64,000 nt of DNA from Chitinophaga niabensis (GCF_900129465.1 NZ_FSRA01000001.1:1550001-1614000), one strand, 5' to 3'. Shown: positions 36,601 through 45,416, counted from the first letter of the stretch. Numbers and translations: made by a program. Notes: a model not told the origin generated them from the sequence alone.

Positions 36601-36721
36601 CACCAGGTACAAAGGTGCCGACCCTGAATCCAACCTGGGTACCGGTAATATACAAGGGTATGATTACGGTGTACCGCCACAACCGCGTGCCGTACAATTT
36701 GGTTTAAACCTCAGCTTATAA
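33671..36721 (+). CDS. SusC/RagA-type TonB-dependent transporter
   Basis: 1016 residues with signal peptide ending near LSFSLQAQ. Order: carboxypeptidase-D-like domain (LKGKVTAIKDKGPLGGASVHIKGT, EIATNDKGEFEFL), plug with VVVVGYATQERKNLVGSV, the SusC signature GSRGANGVIIVTTKRG, and the barrel ending in QFGLNLSL. It forms a SusCD pair with the gene 10 bp downstream. No glycosidase, lyase or sulfatase accompanies it; instead three DoxX-like membrane proteins follow. The cargo is therefore unlikely to be deduced from enzymes and may be something other than a glycan. Confidence 0.95.
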   Translation: MSKINASHRKQLWVLPGFLLLLLSFSLQAQDNLFLKGKVTAIKDKGPLGGASVHIKGTTHEIATNDKGEFEFLTRQRFPVVLTVRYVGYETREILVNGPSFIDVQLTESATRLTDVVVVGYATQERKNLVGSVSKIDPAETKTIPEASFDAQLQGKAAGVQINSNIGVPGSDVFIRVRGATSINASNSPLYVIDGVFVSNGSLQNIAQDRATSPIADINPSDIQSIQVLKDAVAIAIYGSRGANGVIIVTTKRGKYGQKAKIEVNANEGLAWAPADRVWKTTTGPEHAMLVNEYRRNSGSNDIPFRPKTEIVNGVPGRGLPEEQPTYDRMRYLNRTAHMRNYDISIQGGSDKTRYYIGGGYSKQESIWRPMGFERASFKVNLDQKINDKVTLGTSNTIGRSYRDQARPANGGNGTLLQASLNIPTYLPIFADDGTPLKWVNFDNIAVLTGTVNLWSTSLHYIGNTYLDISITDKLKFHSSVGLDYNNYEENEYWDTRTILGVSGGKGTQSVTSASTAINEQTLAYNTTISKHSIGVLVGNSIQGTVVKNVSATGTNFPNNSYTQISAAATQTASQFKSNNNLVSFFSRVSYDYDQKYYAEFTARADGSSRFGPNRKWGYFPAIGLSWRVNQEKFLKDVSAVNNLKLRLSYGTTGNQDGIDDFASQGLWTGGYGYGDKVGGAEGPGTAPLQLANLDLHWEKTTQFSGGLDLGLFNDRLSVEFNVYNKYTTDALLRIATPATTGFASYITNYGEISNKGFELSIGAVNIKNKDFSWSTDFNVSRNVNKIEKIPADIPFAGRDLIRLQQGQPLYSYWLYKQLYVDPKTGNAVFEDVTKDGKITAEDRQIVGNTWPKFFGGFNNTLNYKGIDLGIFFTYSYGNQIWNHNRMLGETGGTLDANRVLLASQLNRWTTPGQITETPRLTAENYSRQENSRFLEDGSFLRLRALTLGYTLPRVFTTKYHIQKLRLYVSGNNLLLFTRYKGADPESNLGTGNIQGYDYGVPPQPRAVQFGLNLSL

Positions 36722-36731
36722 TCACATGATC

Positions 36732-38099
36732 ATGAGAACAATCATAATATTTATTGCAGCTATTACTTCATTATCATCCTGCCAGAAATTACTGGACACC
36801 AAACCGGTGACTGCGGTATCTGATGAACAACCCATCTTTGATAAAGCATCCAGCGAAACTGCATTGCGGGGTGTGTACCGCCAGCTGGCATCCAGCGGTT
36901 ATTATGGGGAAACCTATGTAACGCTGGGTTATTTCCCCAGTGGTGATATCAAGAACCTTACAACAGGTGGTGCCGCCAACCTGGTGAATATCAACTTCCG
37001 GGCAGACGATGTTACTTTCAATACCGCCTGGAGCGCCATCTATACTACCATCAACCGCGCAAACCATGTGATCAGCAAAGTACCTGCTGTGCAGGACCCT
37101 GCATTAACGCCGGCGCTGAGAGATCAATATGTGGGTGAAGCAAAGTTCATTCGCGCACTGGCTTATTTTGACCTGGCAAGAGCATGGGGTGGTGTACAGC
37201 TTATACTGGAACCCACTACCTCCCTGCAGAACAGGCCTGTGCTGAAACGTAGTACGCTGGAGCAAACCTATGCGCAGATCTTTGCCGATCTCAAAGATGC
37301 GGAACAATTACTGCCTGATGGCGTAAACAGGATCAGGGCCACAAAGAGGACCGCCTGGGCATTACGCGCAAGGTACCATCTCTACAGAAAGGAATGGGCG
37401 CTGGCAGAAGAGTATGCCACAAAGCTGATCAGCCTTACAGCGGATTATAAATTACTGAAGCCTTTTAATACCTGGTTTGCAAATGACGCCATCGGTACCA
37501 GCGAATCTGTTTTTGAACTGGAATACAGCGCCATCAATCCAAGTACTATCCGTTCACAAATGCAGCATCCTACCAATGGCGGCACTTATCGTTATGCGCC
37601 AACGGATAAGTTCGTGCAGCTCCTGAATGACCCGCTGGTATCCGGTGGCCGTAAAACCCTGATAGGCAGTGTAACACAGGGGGGTACCACCATTTGGTTC
37701 GGAAACCTCTATTACCGCAAAAATGCAACAGACCCGGCCTACATTTTCAGGATCGCAGAGCTGTACCTCATCAGGGCAGAAGCGCGTGCACAACTGGACA
37801 ATGCAAGTGGTTCACTGGATGATCTGAATGAGATCAGGAAACGGGCAGATGTACCCATTTCCGGTGCAGCCAATAAAGAGGAGTTATTGCTGGCCATTGA
37901 AAATGAAAGAAGGATAGAATTTGCTTTTGAAGCACACCGTTGGTTTGACCTTGCCAGGACCGGCAGGGCTAAAGCAGTACTGGAAGCACTGGACCCGAAT
38001 ACCAAAGTGGAACCCTACGAATTGGTATTCCCCATTCCCATTACACAAATCCAACTGGATAAAGACCTGGAACAGAATCCTGATTACAGTGGAAAATAA
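36732..38099 (+). CDS. SusD/RagB-type surface lipoprotein
   Basis: 455 residues from the ATG at 36732 (an alternative ATG lies two codons earlier). Lipobox TSLSSC with Cys17. SusD-family blocks: EAKFIRALAYFDLARAWGGVQLI, FRIAELYLIRAEARAQL and ENERRIEFAFEAHRWFDLARTG. At about 455 residues it is on the short side, like SusD proteins for simpler ligands. It pairs with the SusC gene directly upstream and is followed 11 bp later by the first DoxX-like gene, which makes a five-gene operon likely. Confidence 0.93.
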   Translation: MRTIIIFIAAITSLSSCQKLLDTKPVTAVSDEQPIFDKASSETALRGVYRQLASSGYYGETYVTLGYFPSGDIKNLTTGGAANLVNINFRADDVTFNTAWSAIYTTINRANHVISKVPAVQDPALTPALRDQYVGEAKFIRALAYFDLARAWGGVQLILEPTTSLQNRPVLKRSTLEQTYAQIFADLKDAEQLLPDGVNRIRATKRTAWALRARYHLYRKEWALAEEYATKLISLTADYKLLKPFNTWFANDAIGTSESVFELEYSAINPSTIRSQMQHPTNGGTYRYAPTDKFVQLLNDPLVSGGRKTLIGSVTQGGTTIWFGNLYYRKNATDPAYIFRIAELYLIRAEARAQLDNASGSLDDLNEIRKRADVPISGAANKEELLLAIENERRIEFAFEAHRWFDLARTGRAKAVLEALDPNTKVEPYELVFPIPITQIQLDKDLEQNPDYSGK

Positions 38100-38110
38100 A
38101 AATATAGGCT

Positions 38111-39409
38111 ATGAGCGCATTACACAACCAATGGAAGCCCTATGAGAAAACAGGGCTCCGTTTCTTCTTCATCTATTTTGTGATCCAGGCGGTGCCGCTT
38201 GACTGGAAGTTCTATAAAGCACTGTTCAGTATAGACAGGCTGGATGTTAGCCTGTTCAGTTTAACGAAATACGCACCGCAGTTCTTTTCCCTGGAAGGTT
38301 TTGCCAACTGGGGCGTAGCGGCATTGATCGCTGCGGCAGGTACTGTTATCTGGGGCCTTACAGAGAAGAAGGAGCGGGATTATGATGTTCTCCTTTACTG
38401 GCTGCGGGTGATCCTGCGTTACCGGCTGGCTATCGGCATCATTGCTTACGGGCTGATCAAGTTCTTCCCGCTGCAAATGCCATATCCTTCCTTAAGTAAC
38501 CTGCACACGAACTATGGCGACTTCTTTGCCTGGAAGATCTATTTCCATACCATCGGCATCACGCAGGGATATGAAATATTCCTGGGCGCAGTGGAAATAA
38601 TAGCGGGCCTGTTATTGTTATGCAGGAAAACGGTAACGTTTGGAACGGGTATTATACTTGGATTCACCGGGAATGTACTCGCTGCTAACTTTGCCTATGA
38701 TGTGGGAGAGCAGGTATACAGCGCTTACCTCGTAGTGATCGCCTTGTTCCTTTTTGCATATGATGTGCCAAGGCTGTATTCCCTGCTGGCGAAAGAACGG
38801 TATACCATTGCCAATAAGTTCCAGCCGGTGTTTAAAAGTCCGGTCATAAGGCTGGTAGCTAAAAGTGCTTTTGTATTACTGATCGCTTTATTAACTGTAA
38901 GTACTTACGCAGGTTATAAGAATGATCCTTACAATATTCCCAAAACACCTGGTATAAGCGGTACATATGGTTATTACAATGTGCGGGAGTTTAAACTGAA
39001 CAATGTGGAAATCCCGTATTCCACCACGGATTCCAACAGGTGGCAGAATGTAGTGTTTGAGAAATGGGCAACCCTGAGCATAAAGATCGCCAAACCTTTA
39101 AAGCTGGACCTCAGTACCGGCGATGTTTATCATGCGGCAGACATAGACCGCAACTTTGAATCCGCCGGAGTAGGTGGCAGGCGCTATTTTGCTTATAAAG
39201 CAGACACTGTGCTGCACACCATCCTGCTGGAGAATAAGAACAGGTATCACCAGGAAGAACGTTTCCGGCTTAGTTACCAACGCCTGGGTGATTCCACCAT
39301 CATCGTGAAAGGGGTGAACGAAAGGAATGATTCTATATATGCTGTGCTGGACAGGATACAGAAGAAGTATATGTTGTTTGAAGGAAGAAGAAAACCCATA
39401 AAACTTTAA
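38111..39409 (+). CDS. DoxX-like polytopic membrane protein with C-terminal domain, paralogue A
   Basis: 432 residues. About seven hydrophobic segments (near 15-35, 63-83, 97-118, 153-172, 176-192, 203-222, 246-266) are followed by a soluble domain (about 285-432). The membrane core carries KFFPLQMP (119-124), TNYGD (133-137), YEIFLGAVEI (154-163) and NFAYDVG (193-199), which resembles an extended DoxX/DoxD family. The C-terminal domain has YYNVREFKLN, IPYSTTDSNRWQ, an ESAG-GG block and DSIYAVLDR. The same motifs recur in the next two genes. DoxX-type proteins are linked to quinone or thiosulfate redox or oxidative-stress membrane complexes, but no cofactor site is visible. The role is unknown. 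Confidence 0.75.
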   Translation: MSALHNQWKPYEKTGLRFFFIYFVIQAVPLDWKFYKALFSIDRLDVSLFSLTKYAPQFFSLEGFANWGVAALIAAAGTVIWGLTEKKERDYDVLLYWLRVILRYRLAIGIIAYGLIKFFPLQMPYPSLSNLHTNYGDFFAWKIYFHTIGITQGYEIFLGAVEIIAGLLLLCRKTVTFGTGIILGFTGNVLAANFAYDVGEQVYSAYLVVIALFLFAYDVPRLYSLLAKERYTIANKFQPVFKSPVIRLVAKSAFVLLIALLTVSTYAGYKNDPYNIPKTPGISGTYGYYNVREFKLNNVEIPYSTTDSNRWQNVVFEKWATLSIKIAKPLKLDLSTGDVYHAADIDRNFESAGVGGRRYFAYKADTVLHTILLENKNRYHQEERFRLSYQRLGDSTIIVKGVNERNDSIYAVLDRIQKKYMLFEGRRKPIKL

Positions 39410-39412
39410 CCC

Positions 39413-40813
39413 ATGGACACTATTACAGTCGCACGGCCTGTGCAGCAGAACAATATAAGACCTTTGCATACTGAGGTATGGAAGGGATATGAGAAAGTAG
39501 CGTTCCGCATCTTCTTTGTTTTCTTTTTTATCATGACGGTGCCTTTAACACCTGCCTATTATGCACAATGGTTTAACCTGCCCTGGGGCAATCTGCACAT
39601 CCGCGACCTTGGTGGCCTGGCAGGTTTCGGGCCAAATTACATCAGCATTAATTCTGAAAGTGGCATATTTGGCCTGGCCAGTTATGTGAACTGGGGCATT
39701 GCTTTCCTGATCGGAATTGCAGGTGGTATCATCTGGACCTTGATTGATCGTAGAGCTACCAACTACAGGGTGTTGTATTACTTTATCTCGGTAGCGGTGG
39801 CATATGCCATGCTCACCAGGCTGAACGGATTGACGTTCTCGAAAGTATTTCCCACTCAAATGCCGGAACTGGCGCTTACCCAGCTCAATACCAATTACGG
39901 GGATATTGTAGCACAGAAACATTACTGGATCCAATTGAGCTTCGTGCCGAAGTATGAAGTGCTCCTGGGCCTGGCGGAATTGCTGATCATGGGGTTACTT
40001 TTCTTCAGAGGCACCAGGGCATTGGGTGCTGCACTGGCACTTTCCATGATCGGCAACATTGCCATCACTAACCATGTGTATGATGGCGGTATTCATCTGG
40101 CCGCTTCCTTTTACGCACTGGGTGGCATTTTTGTACTGTGGCGTTACCTGCCCGGTATCTGGAACCTGCTGGTAAAAGAAAAGGATACCACACCGCGCAT
40201 CTACCATTTCCCCTTTGAAAAGAAATGGCAGCAATGGATCAGGTATGGGCTAAAAACCTTCGCCTTCCTGATCTTTTTTGTGCTGAGTGCTTACCTGCAC
40301 TGGCAGAACTATAAATACGATTCCTACAAAGTACCTCACCAGGCCGGATTACCCGGTGTAAGAGGTTTGTATAATGTAACGGAATTTAAACTGAATGGTC
40401 AGCCGCTTCCTTATTCACCATTGGATTCTGTAAGGTGGCAGGATGTAACGTTCGAAAAATGGTCTACTATTTCTTTTACCGTGTTCAATACGTTCCTTAT
40501 TCATGGAGAAGCGGGGAGGGGTAAGCAGTTCAGGGATGTGGACAGGACCTATGAATCCGCAGGTACCGGTGGCGGCCGCCAGCATTATAATTACAACATA
40601 GATACAGTGAATAACATCCTGCATCTGCAAAATAAGAACAAGAACTATAGTGACCGCGAACTGGTATTACACTATGAACGGCCAACGGATACCCGTGTTA
40701 TCCTCAGTGGCATTAATCAGTATAAGGATTCTATTTACGTAGTACTGGACAAAAAAGAGAAACAATATGCGCTGTATGCAGGAAGAGAACAACCTTTTAT
40801 CTATCTACCTTAA
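39413..40813 (+). CDS. DoxX-like polytopic membrane protein with C-terminal domain, paralogue B
   Basis: 466 residues, starting 3 bp after paralogue A. It repeats the same layout: a membrane core with KVFPTQMP, NTNYGD, YEVLLGLAEL and NHVYDGG, then the C-terminal domain with LYNVTEFKLNGQPLPYSPLD, FEKWSTISF, DRTYESAGTGGG, a LQNKNK block and DSIYVVLDKKEKQYALYAGRE. Divergence from A is moderate over the core and low in these blocks. The first 45 residues are an extra N-terminal stretch. Tandem duplication with retained motifs argues for distinct subunits of one complex rather than redundant copies. No enzymatic residue set is recognised. Confidence 0.75.
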   Translation: MDTITVARPVQQNNIRPLHTEVWKGYEKVAFRIFFVFFFIMTVPLTPAYYAQWFNLPWGNLHIRDLGGLAGFGPNYISINSESGIFGLASYVNWGIAFLIGIAGGIIWTLIDRRATNYRVLYYFISVAVAYAMLTRLNGLTFSKVFPTQMPELALTQLNTNYGDIVAQKHYWIQLSFVPKYEVLLGLAELLIMGLLFFRGTRALGAALALSMIGNIAITNHVYDGGIHLAASFYALGGIFVLWRYLPGIWNLLVKEKDTTPRIYHFPFEKKWQQWIRYGLKTFAFLIFFVLSAYLHWQNYKYDSYKVPHQAGLPGVRGLYNVTEFKLNGQPLPYSPLDSVRWQDVTFEKWSTISFTVFNTFLIHGEAGRGKQFRDVDRTYESAGTGGGRQHYNYNIDTVNNILHLQNKNKNYSDRELVLHYERPTDTRVILSGINQYKDSIYVVLDKKEKQYALYAGREQPFIYLP

Positions 40814-40824
40814 ATTATACATGC

Positions 40825-42315
40825 ATGCCTGAATTGATCAGTAAAGCAACTTCTTTTGAAACGCTGGAAGAAACGGTGTGGACGCCGCGGCAGCAGTTTA
40901 TCTTTCGTGTAGCGTTTATTTTCTTCGGCGTATTTTCCATACCGTGGGATGCAGGATTTTACATCTTCCTGTATAACATCGACTATGCACATATGACCTA
41001 CCGGGAAATAAATGAAACGGTGGCTTTCTTTAACCCGCAGTTCATCAACATCTTTTCCGAAGGCGGTTTCTTTGGCCTGGCCAGTTATGTGAATGTGCCC
41101 TTTGTATTCTTTATAGCTGTGGCCGGGGCCACCATCTGGACCTACCTCGACAAAAACCGTAAGAACTATAACCTGCTCTATTACTGGGTGCGCGTAATGG
41201 TGAGATACCGTGTGGCCTATGCTGCCATTGCCTGGGGGTATAAAAAGCTCTTCGTGATGCAGATGCCGCCGGGGAATGAAGGGCTTTATAATACGGAGTT
41301 CATTGACTTCTTCGCGAAACGGCTTTATTGGGAAGCGATCGGCGTGTCTCCCACGTATGAAGTGTTCCTGGGTTTTGCAGAGTTTATTGGTGGTTTCCTT
41401 TTGCTGTTCCGCAGGACCACAGGGATCGGTGCCGCCATGACGTTTGTGGTATTCGGGAATATTGCCATTGCCAACCATGCTTATGATATCGGGGAAAATG
41501 TACCCAGTGCCGGATTGGCCCTGCTCTCCCTCTTCCTCTTATGGCACGACCTGCCGGGCATCTGGAACCTGATCGTGAACCAGGTGAATACCAGGATCGT
41601 ACATTACTACCCGGTGTTCAGGAGGAAGTGGCAGCAATATGCAAAGCGGGCAGTGAAGTATGCTTTCAATTTCGTGTTCGTGATCCTCTTCTTTATACTG
41701 GAGGTGGTGGGATTCACCGGTAATGATTTCTATAAGATCCCCAATACGCCGGGACTATCAGGTTCTAAAGGATATTACAACGTAACGGAGTTTAAGCTGA
41801 ATGGCCAGGTGATACCTTATTCTCCATTAGATCCTAAACGCTGGCAGGATGCTGCTTTCGAGGAATGGTCTTCCCTGAGTTTTGTGGTAGCCAACCGTCC
41901 ACAGCAGATAGAGATGTTTGCGGCAGGCAGTTATCCCCGCAATCATGAGGTGTATGATGGAAAGTGGCGGTTCGATTGGCGCGGAGATGTAAGGCGTTTT
42001 GGAGATGGTAAGAAACGAAAGTATAACCCGGAAACAAGGGATATCAATATCACCTGGGAGCTTTCCGGTCTCGCAGGGCGGCAGTATTATTATTACAAAG
42101 CAGATACCGTGAACCATGTATTGTACCTGCAGAATAAGAATAGATCCAACCGGGATCAAAAGCAGGTTTTGCATTACAGCAGGGAAGGCAATTCGCGGAT
42201 CACATTATGGGGTACCAATGAGTTCAATGATTCCATTTATGTGGTGCTGGACAGGGCAAGGCTGGAAGGGTATCCTTTGCATGCGGGAAGGAGAAAAGAA
42301 TTTACACAGTATTAG
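40825..42315 (+). CDS. DoxX-like polytopic membrane protein with C-terminal domain, paralogue C
   Basis: 496 residues, the longest of the three, 11 bp after B. The core has VRYRVAYAAIAWGYKKLFVMQMP, EFIDFFAK, YEVFLGFAEFIGGFLLL and NHAYDIG. The C-terminal domain has YYNVTEFKLNGQVIPYSPLD, FEEWSSLSF, an insertion of about 40 charged residues (YDGKWRFDWRGDVRRFGDG region), then YYKADTVNHVLYLQNKN and DSIYVVLDRARL. The insertion is absent from A and B. It ends the putative SusCD-DoxX operon and converges on the TlpA-like gene with a 5-bp gap and no obvious terminator. Confidence 0.75.
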   Translation: MPELISKATSFETLEETVWTPRQQFIFRVAFIFFGVFSIPWDAGFYIFLYNIDYAHMTYREINETVAFFNPQFINIFSEGGFFGLASYVNVPFVFFIAVAGATIWTYLDKNRKNYNLLYYWVRVMVRYRVAYAAIAWGYKKLFVMQMPPGNEGLYNTEFIDFFAKRLYWEAIGVSPTYEVFLGFAEFIGGFLLLFRRTTGIGAAMTFVVFGNIAIANHAYDIGENVPSAGLALLSLFLLWHDLPGIWNLIVNQVNTRIVHYYPVFRRKWQQYAKRAVKYAFNFVFVILFFILEVVGFTGNDFYKIPNTPGLSGSKGYYNVTEFKLNGQVIPYSPLDPKRWQDAAFEEWSSLSFVVANRPQQIEMFAAGSYPRNHEVYDGKWRFDWRGDVRRFGDGKKRKYNPETRDINITWELSGLAGRQYYYYKADTVNHVLYLQNKNRSNRDQKQVLHYSREGNSRITLWGTNEFNDSIYVVLDRARLEGYPLHAGRRKEFTQY

Positions 42316-42320
42316 TGATA

Positions 42321-43451
42321 CTAACGGGAAGGGGGCATCGCTTCTTCCCGCTTTAAAATATCATCGATCGCGGTTTTATTCACACTTCCCACATACACTA
42401 CTTTCCCGGCTTTATCAACAATCACCATCATAGGGTAAGCATCAATGCCATATTGCTCCGCTACCTTTTTTCCATTGTACAGCATCTTGTAAGTTGCTTT
42501 GTTGTTCTTCGCAAAGCGTTCAATATCTGCCGGCGTATCATGTACGTTAATGGCAAATACATCCGGGTAATTATTCAGGGTAGGTACGGCTGCAATACAG
42601 TATCCGCAGTTCCTGATCCAGAATTCAAGCAGTACAACTTTTCCTCTTAGTGCAGAAAGAGAAACGTTGCCCTGCAGACCGGGCAGTGTAAAATCCGGTG
42701 CCATGGTGTTCACTGCAAGAGGTTGCAGTACTTTCTCTTCTTTGGGTTTATATTCCCTGGCATAAGTGGAATAATACCAGGATGTTTCCGGTGGGGAAGG
42801 AGCGCCTGTTTCAATATCTGAGAAATCCGTCTGAACAAGATCCTCATTCACATTATTGGTTTGTATCACCCGGCGGGGGAACAGGGTTGCTTTATCGATA
42901 AAGATCCTGTAGTGGATCACGCGCTCTGCGGTGATGTTGGAGAAACCTTCCAGGTAATTGAACATCCGTTTATTGAGGGATAGCTGTACCGTGTAGTATT
43001 TATCATCTTCCTTCAGTGTTTTGGAGATGGTTTCATCTGAAAGTACAGCCGGTATGATGCGTTTCAGGGTAATGATGGAATTGTAGAAATAGGAAATATT
43101 GCGGAAGCTTTTAGCAGAAGGCTGCTGTTGCAGGCGGATGGTCTTGTCTTTCTCATTCAGGTCAAACTGCTCTGTACCATTGAAAATATTGCTGTAGCCT
43201 GCATCGGTTATCTGGTATCTGAAACCAAGCAGGGTATCCGTACCCGAAAAGTCAATGAATATGCTGGCAGATGTGCTGGCTTTATAATTCTCGGAAGGAT
43301 AAGAGATCTTCCGGTTGTATTGGTAACGCAGCGTTTTAATAGTATTCAGCTTTTCTGCCATGCGCTTTAGAACATCATCCGCCTTCAGATCGGGCGATGT
43401 TCTAAAGCCGCATACTGCGCAGATAAGGACCATAAAAATGATACTTCTCAT
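42321..43451 (-). CDS. TlpA-like thioredoxin-fold protein with N-terminal lipoprotein-carrier-like domain
   Basis: 376 residues from the ATG at 43451. An N-terminal hydrophobic export signal (MRSIIFMVLICAVCGF) is followed by a long beta-rich domain (about 25-235), similar in look to LolA/DUF2092-type folds. The thioredoxin/AhpC-TSA domain begins at VNTMAPDFTLPGL and has the redox pair Cys282-G-Y-Cys285 in FWIRNCGYCIAAVP and the cis-Pro strand IDAYPMMVIVDK. It is predicted periplasmic and membrane-attached, a thiol-disulfide oxidoreductase or resistance protein. It converges on the DoxX-like operon, so a functional link with it is possible but unproven. Confidence 0.82.
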   Translation of the reverse strand: MRSIIFMVLICAVCGFRTSPDLKADDVLKRMAEKLNTIKTLRYQYNRKISYPSENYKASTSASIFIDFSGTDTLLGFRYQITDAGYSNIFNGTEQFDLNEKDKTIRLQQQPSAKSFRNISYFYNSIITLKRIIPAVLSDETISKTLKEDDKYYTVQLSLNKRMFNYLEGFSNITAERVIHYRIFIDKATLFPRRVIQTNNVNEDLVQTDFSDIETGAPSPPETSWYYSTYAREYKPKEEKVLQPLAVNTMAPDFTLPGLQGNVSLSALRGKVVLLEFWIRNCGYCIAAVPTLNNYPDVFAINVHDTPADIERFAKNNKATYKMLYNGKKVAEQYGIDAYPMMVIVDKAGKVVYVGSVNKTAIDDILKREEAMPPSR

Positions 43452-43505
43452 ATAATTACGGGATATTCGTAAATCTACGAACATTCCGTAATAAGAACAA
43501 ATTTA

Positions 43506-44447
43506 TTATTGCTGCCCCGCAAACACCCCATTATCAGCCCCATTCATGGGTTCATAAGGCTGCCCTGGCAAATGCACTTTATTCACTTCTTCAAATACCT
43601 CCCCGTTCTCATAACTAACAGCCACTACCACGGATAAAGCCTGTACAGCAGGGCCTTTGAATGTTCCCTTCACCGGGCTGCAATCACAAAAGTTCCTGCC
43701 AACGGAAAGCTTAACGTGTTTATTGGTTACCCATACATTATTAGTAGGGTCAATGCCTGCCCATCCAAATTCCGGGATCCATACTTCAGCCCATGCATGT
43801 GTAGCGCCCTGCCCTCGCATGCCGTTCTTATTCGGACAAATATACCCGCTCACATACCGGCAGGGGATACGCAGGCTGCGCAGGATCTGTAACATCAGGT
43901 GTGCAAAATCCTGGCAAACACCTGCCCGGTGTTCCAATATTTCATCTACCGTAGTTTCAATATTGGTAATGCCTTTTATGTATTTGAAATGTTTGAAGAT
44001 ATATTCGCTGCACTTCTCTACTATAGCAGCTACACTGGTACTTTCTGCAACAATGACCGCTGCAATCCTGCTGATCTCTTCCTGTGCGGCAATAGGATCT
44101 GCTGCCGCAAGTTCTATGAGTTGCAGATTACCTGCCACCTCTTTTTGTAACTGGTCGAGGCCGGAATGAAAATTGAATTCCAGCTGGGAAGAACTGGTGG
44201 TACGGATAATGAGCCGGCTTTCCACAGACAGGAATTTATGCGGATGCAGCAGGTTGAAGCTACCGGATTTATTACCCCAGTAATCGGTATAAGTGGCTAT
44301 TTCAGGTTGCCCGGTGATGAAAACATCATGTTGCAGTGTTTCCTGTTCCCTGCATTGATAGGGAAAGATCTTCACTTCGTTCATGCTTTCAGAAACGGGC
44401 CTGTCGTATTCGTATTTGGTGGTATGATGTATCTTGAATGTAGGCAT
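43506..44447 (-). CDS. Transglutaminase-like cysteine protein of the ATP-grasp/alpha-E triad
   Basis: 313 residues from the ATG at 44447. The N-terminal beta-sandwich (FKIHHTTKYEYDRPVSES) is the bacterial transglutaminase N domain. The catalytic triad is Cys178 (HRAGVCQDFAHLM), His217 (GATHAWAEVWIPEFGW) and Asp233 (GIDPTNN). There is no signal peptide. It ends a three-gene operon with alpha-E and ATP-grasp proteins. In this conserved set the transglutaminase is thought to act as a peptidase or amidase on a peptide made by the ATP-grasp partner; the actual substrate has not been established to my knowledge. Confidence 0.9.
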   Translation of the reverse strand: MPTFKIHHTTKYEYDRPVSESMNEVKIFPYQCREQETLQHDVFITGQPEIATYTDYWGNKSGSFNLLHPHKFLSVESRLIIRTTSSSQLEFNFHSGLDQLQKEVAGNLQLIELAAADPIAAQEEISRIAAVIVAESTSVAAIVEKCSEYIFKHFKYIKGITNIETTVDEILEHRAGVCQDFAHLMLQILRSLRIPCRYVSGYICPNKNGMRGQGATHAWAEVWIPEFGWAGIDPTNNVWVTNKHVKLSVGRNFCDCSPVKGTFKGPAVQALSVVVAVSYENGEVFEEVNKVHLPGQPYEPMNGADNGVFAGQQ

Positions 44448-44457
44448 GTGAAAAAAC

Positions 44458-45399
44458 TTAAGAATAAGAGAAAAAGTTCTGCGCCAGTTTTTTAGCAAAG
44501 GTTACGAGTTCTATCCGCAGCTCTTCCAGGAATTGGGGGAGCGTGTGATCGTTCAGGGTTTCCATATCCGTGTATCTTACTTTGCTGTGGATCCTTCCCA
44601 GGTGCCGCATCAGGTTTGCATTTTCAACAGAGTTGTTTTCTTTGATCACTTCCGCCAGGTGTCTTTCTATCCTTGCCAGTGAGTAAATAACTGCATGCGG
44701 AAATTCTTCGTTGAAGAGGATCTGGTGAATGACGTTGTAGTTGTAATTGGAAGAACCGTATGTTTTCAGATGGAGTTCATAACCGGAGAGGGACATAAGG
44801 AGGTAGCGCCATTGCATGATATCCCTCATTTCATCCAGTTTATAATTGATCAGCGCGTATTGTTTACTGATCAGCACCAGGGCTTCCAGGCAGCGTTCAA
44901 TATATTTCCCCAGGTTCATGAAATGCCAGCCTGTACCGCGGGCCATAGTGATGTCCGTGATGCCGGCATACATAACACTGTGGCGGGTGAAAGCTCCCAG
45001 TACTTCAATCGCTTCATAATTGGCCAGCCTTACTTCCAGCGTGGAATAGTTCATGAGATGATATACGGAATTCACTTCTTCCCATACTTCTTTTGTGATA
45101 TGGTCCTGCACGCCTCTTGCATTTTCGCGGGCGCGGCTCATGATCATTTTCAGGGAATTGTCGTTAGTGGTATCCGTGATCAGCTTCTTTAAAGAGGCAC
45201 CGGTATCGTTCTCTATAGCGGCGATCTCTTCATCGGAAGTAGTGCTGAACATTTCCAGCACGGGGCGCCAGGTAAGGTTCCCGTTCACGTCTTTATCAAA
45301 AGAAAGGATGTAATGGGTGGATGCTACTCTCAGTAGCCCGTCTGCCCGTTCCATATATCTATTCAGCCAGTATAATGAATCTGCAATTCTACTCAGCAT
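44458..45399 (-). CDS. Alpha-E (DUF403) domain protein
   Basis: 313 residues, all-helical. The start MLSRIADSLYWLNRYMERADGLLRVA is the family signature with conserved Tyr-Trp and Glu-Arg-Ala. Further blocks are MARGTGWHFMNLGKYIERCLEAL and LARIERHLAEVI. It is always found with a circularly permuted ATP-grasp protein and often with a transglutaminase, as here. It has no known catalytic residues and may be a scaffold or a carrier-binding partner. It lies 17 bp downstream of the ATP-grasp gene and 10 bp upstream of the transglutaminase gene. Confidence 0.92.
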   Translation of the reverse strand: MLSRIADSLYWLNRYMERADGLLRVASTHYILSFDKDVNGNLTWRPVLEMFSTTSDEEIAAIENDTGASLKKLITDTTNDNSLKMIMSRARENARGVQDHITKEVWEEVNSVYHLMNYSTLEVRLANYEAIEVLGAFTRHSVMYAGITDITMARGTGWHFMNLGKYIERCLEALVLISKQYALINYKLDEMRDIMQWRYLLMSLSGYELHLKTYGSSNYNYNVIHQILFNEEFPHAVIYSLARIERHLAEVIKENNSVENANLMRHLGRIHSKVRYTDMETLNDHTLPQFLEELRIELVTFAKKLAQNFFSYS

Positions 45400-45416
45400 G
45401 CTGTGTTTTTTCGTAA

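Noticed and set aside
40810..41478. 222-codon minus-strand frame opposite DoxX-like paralogue C
   Set aside because: Composition is His- and Gly-rich as expected for an antisense frame of a membrane protein, and it has no start signal.
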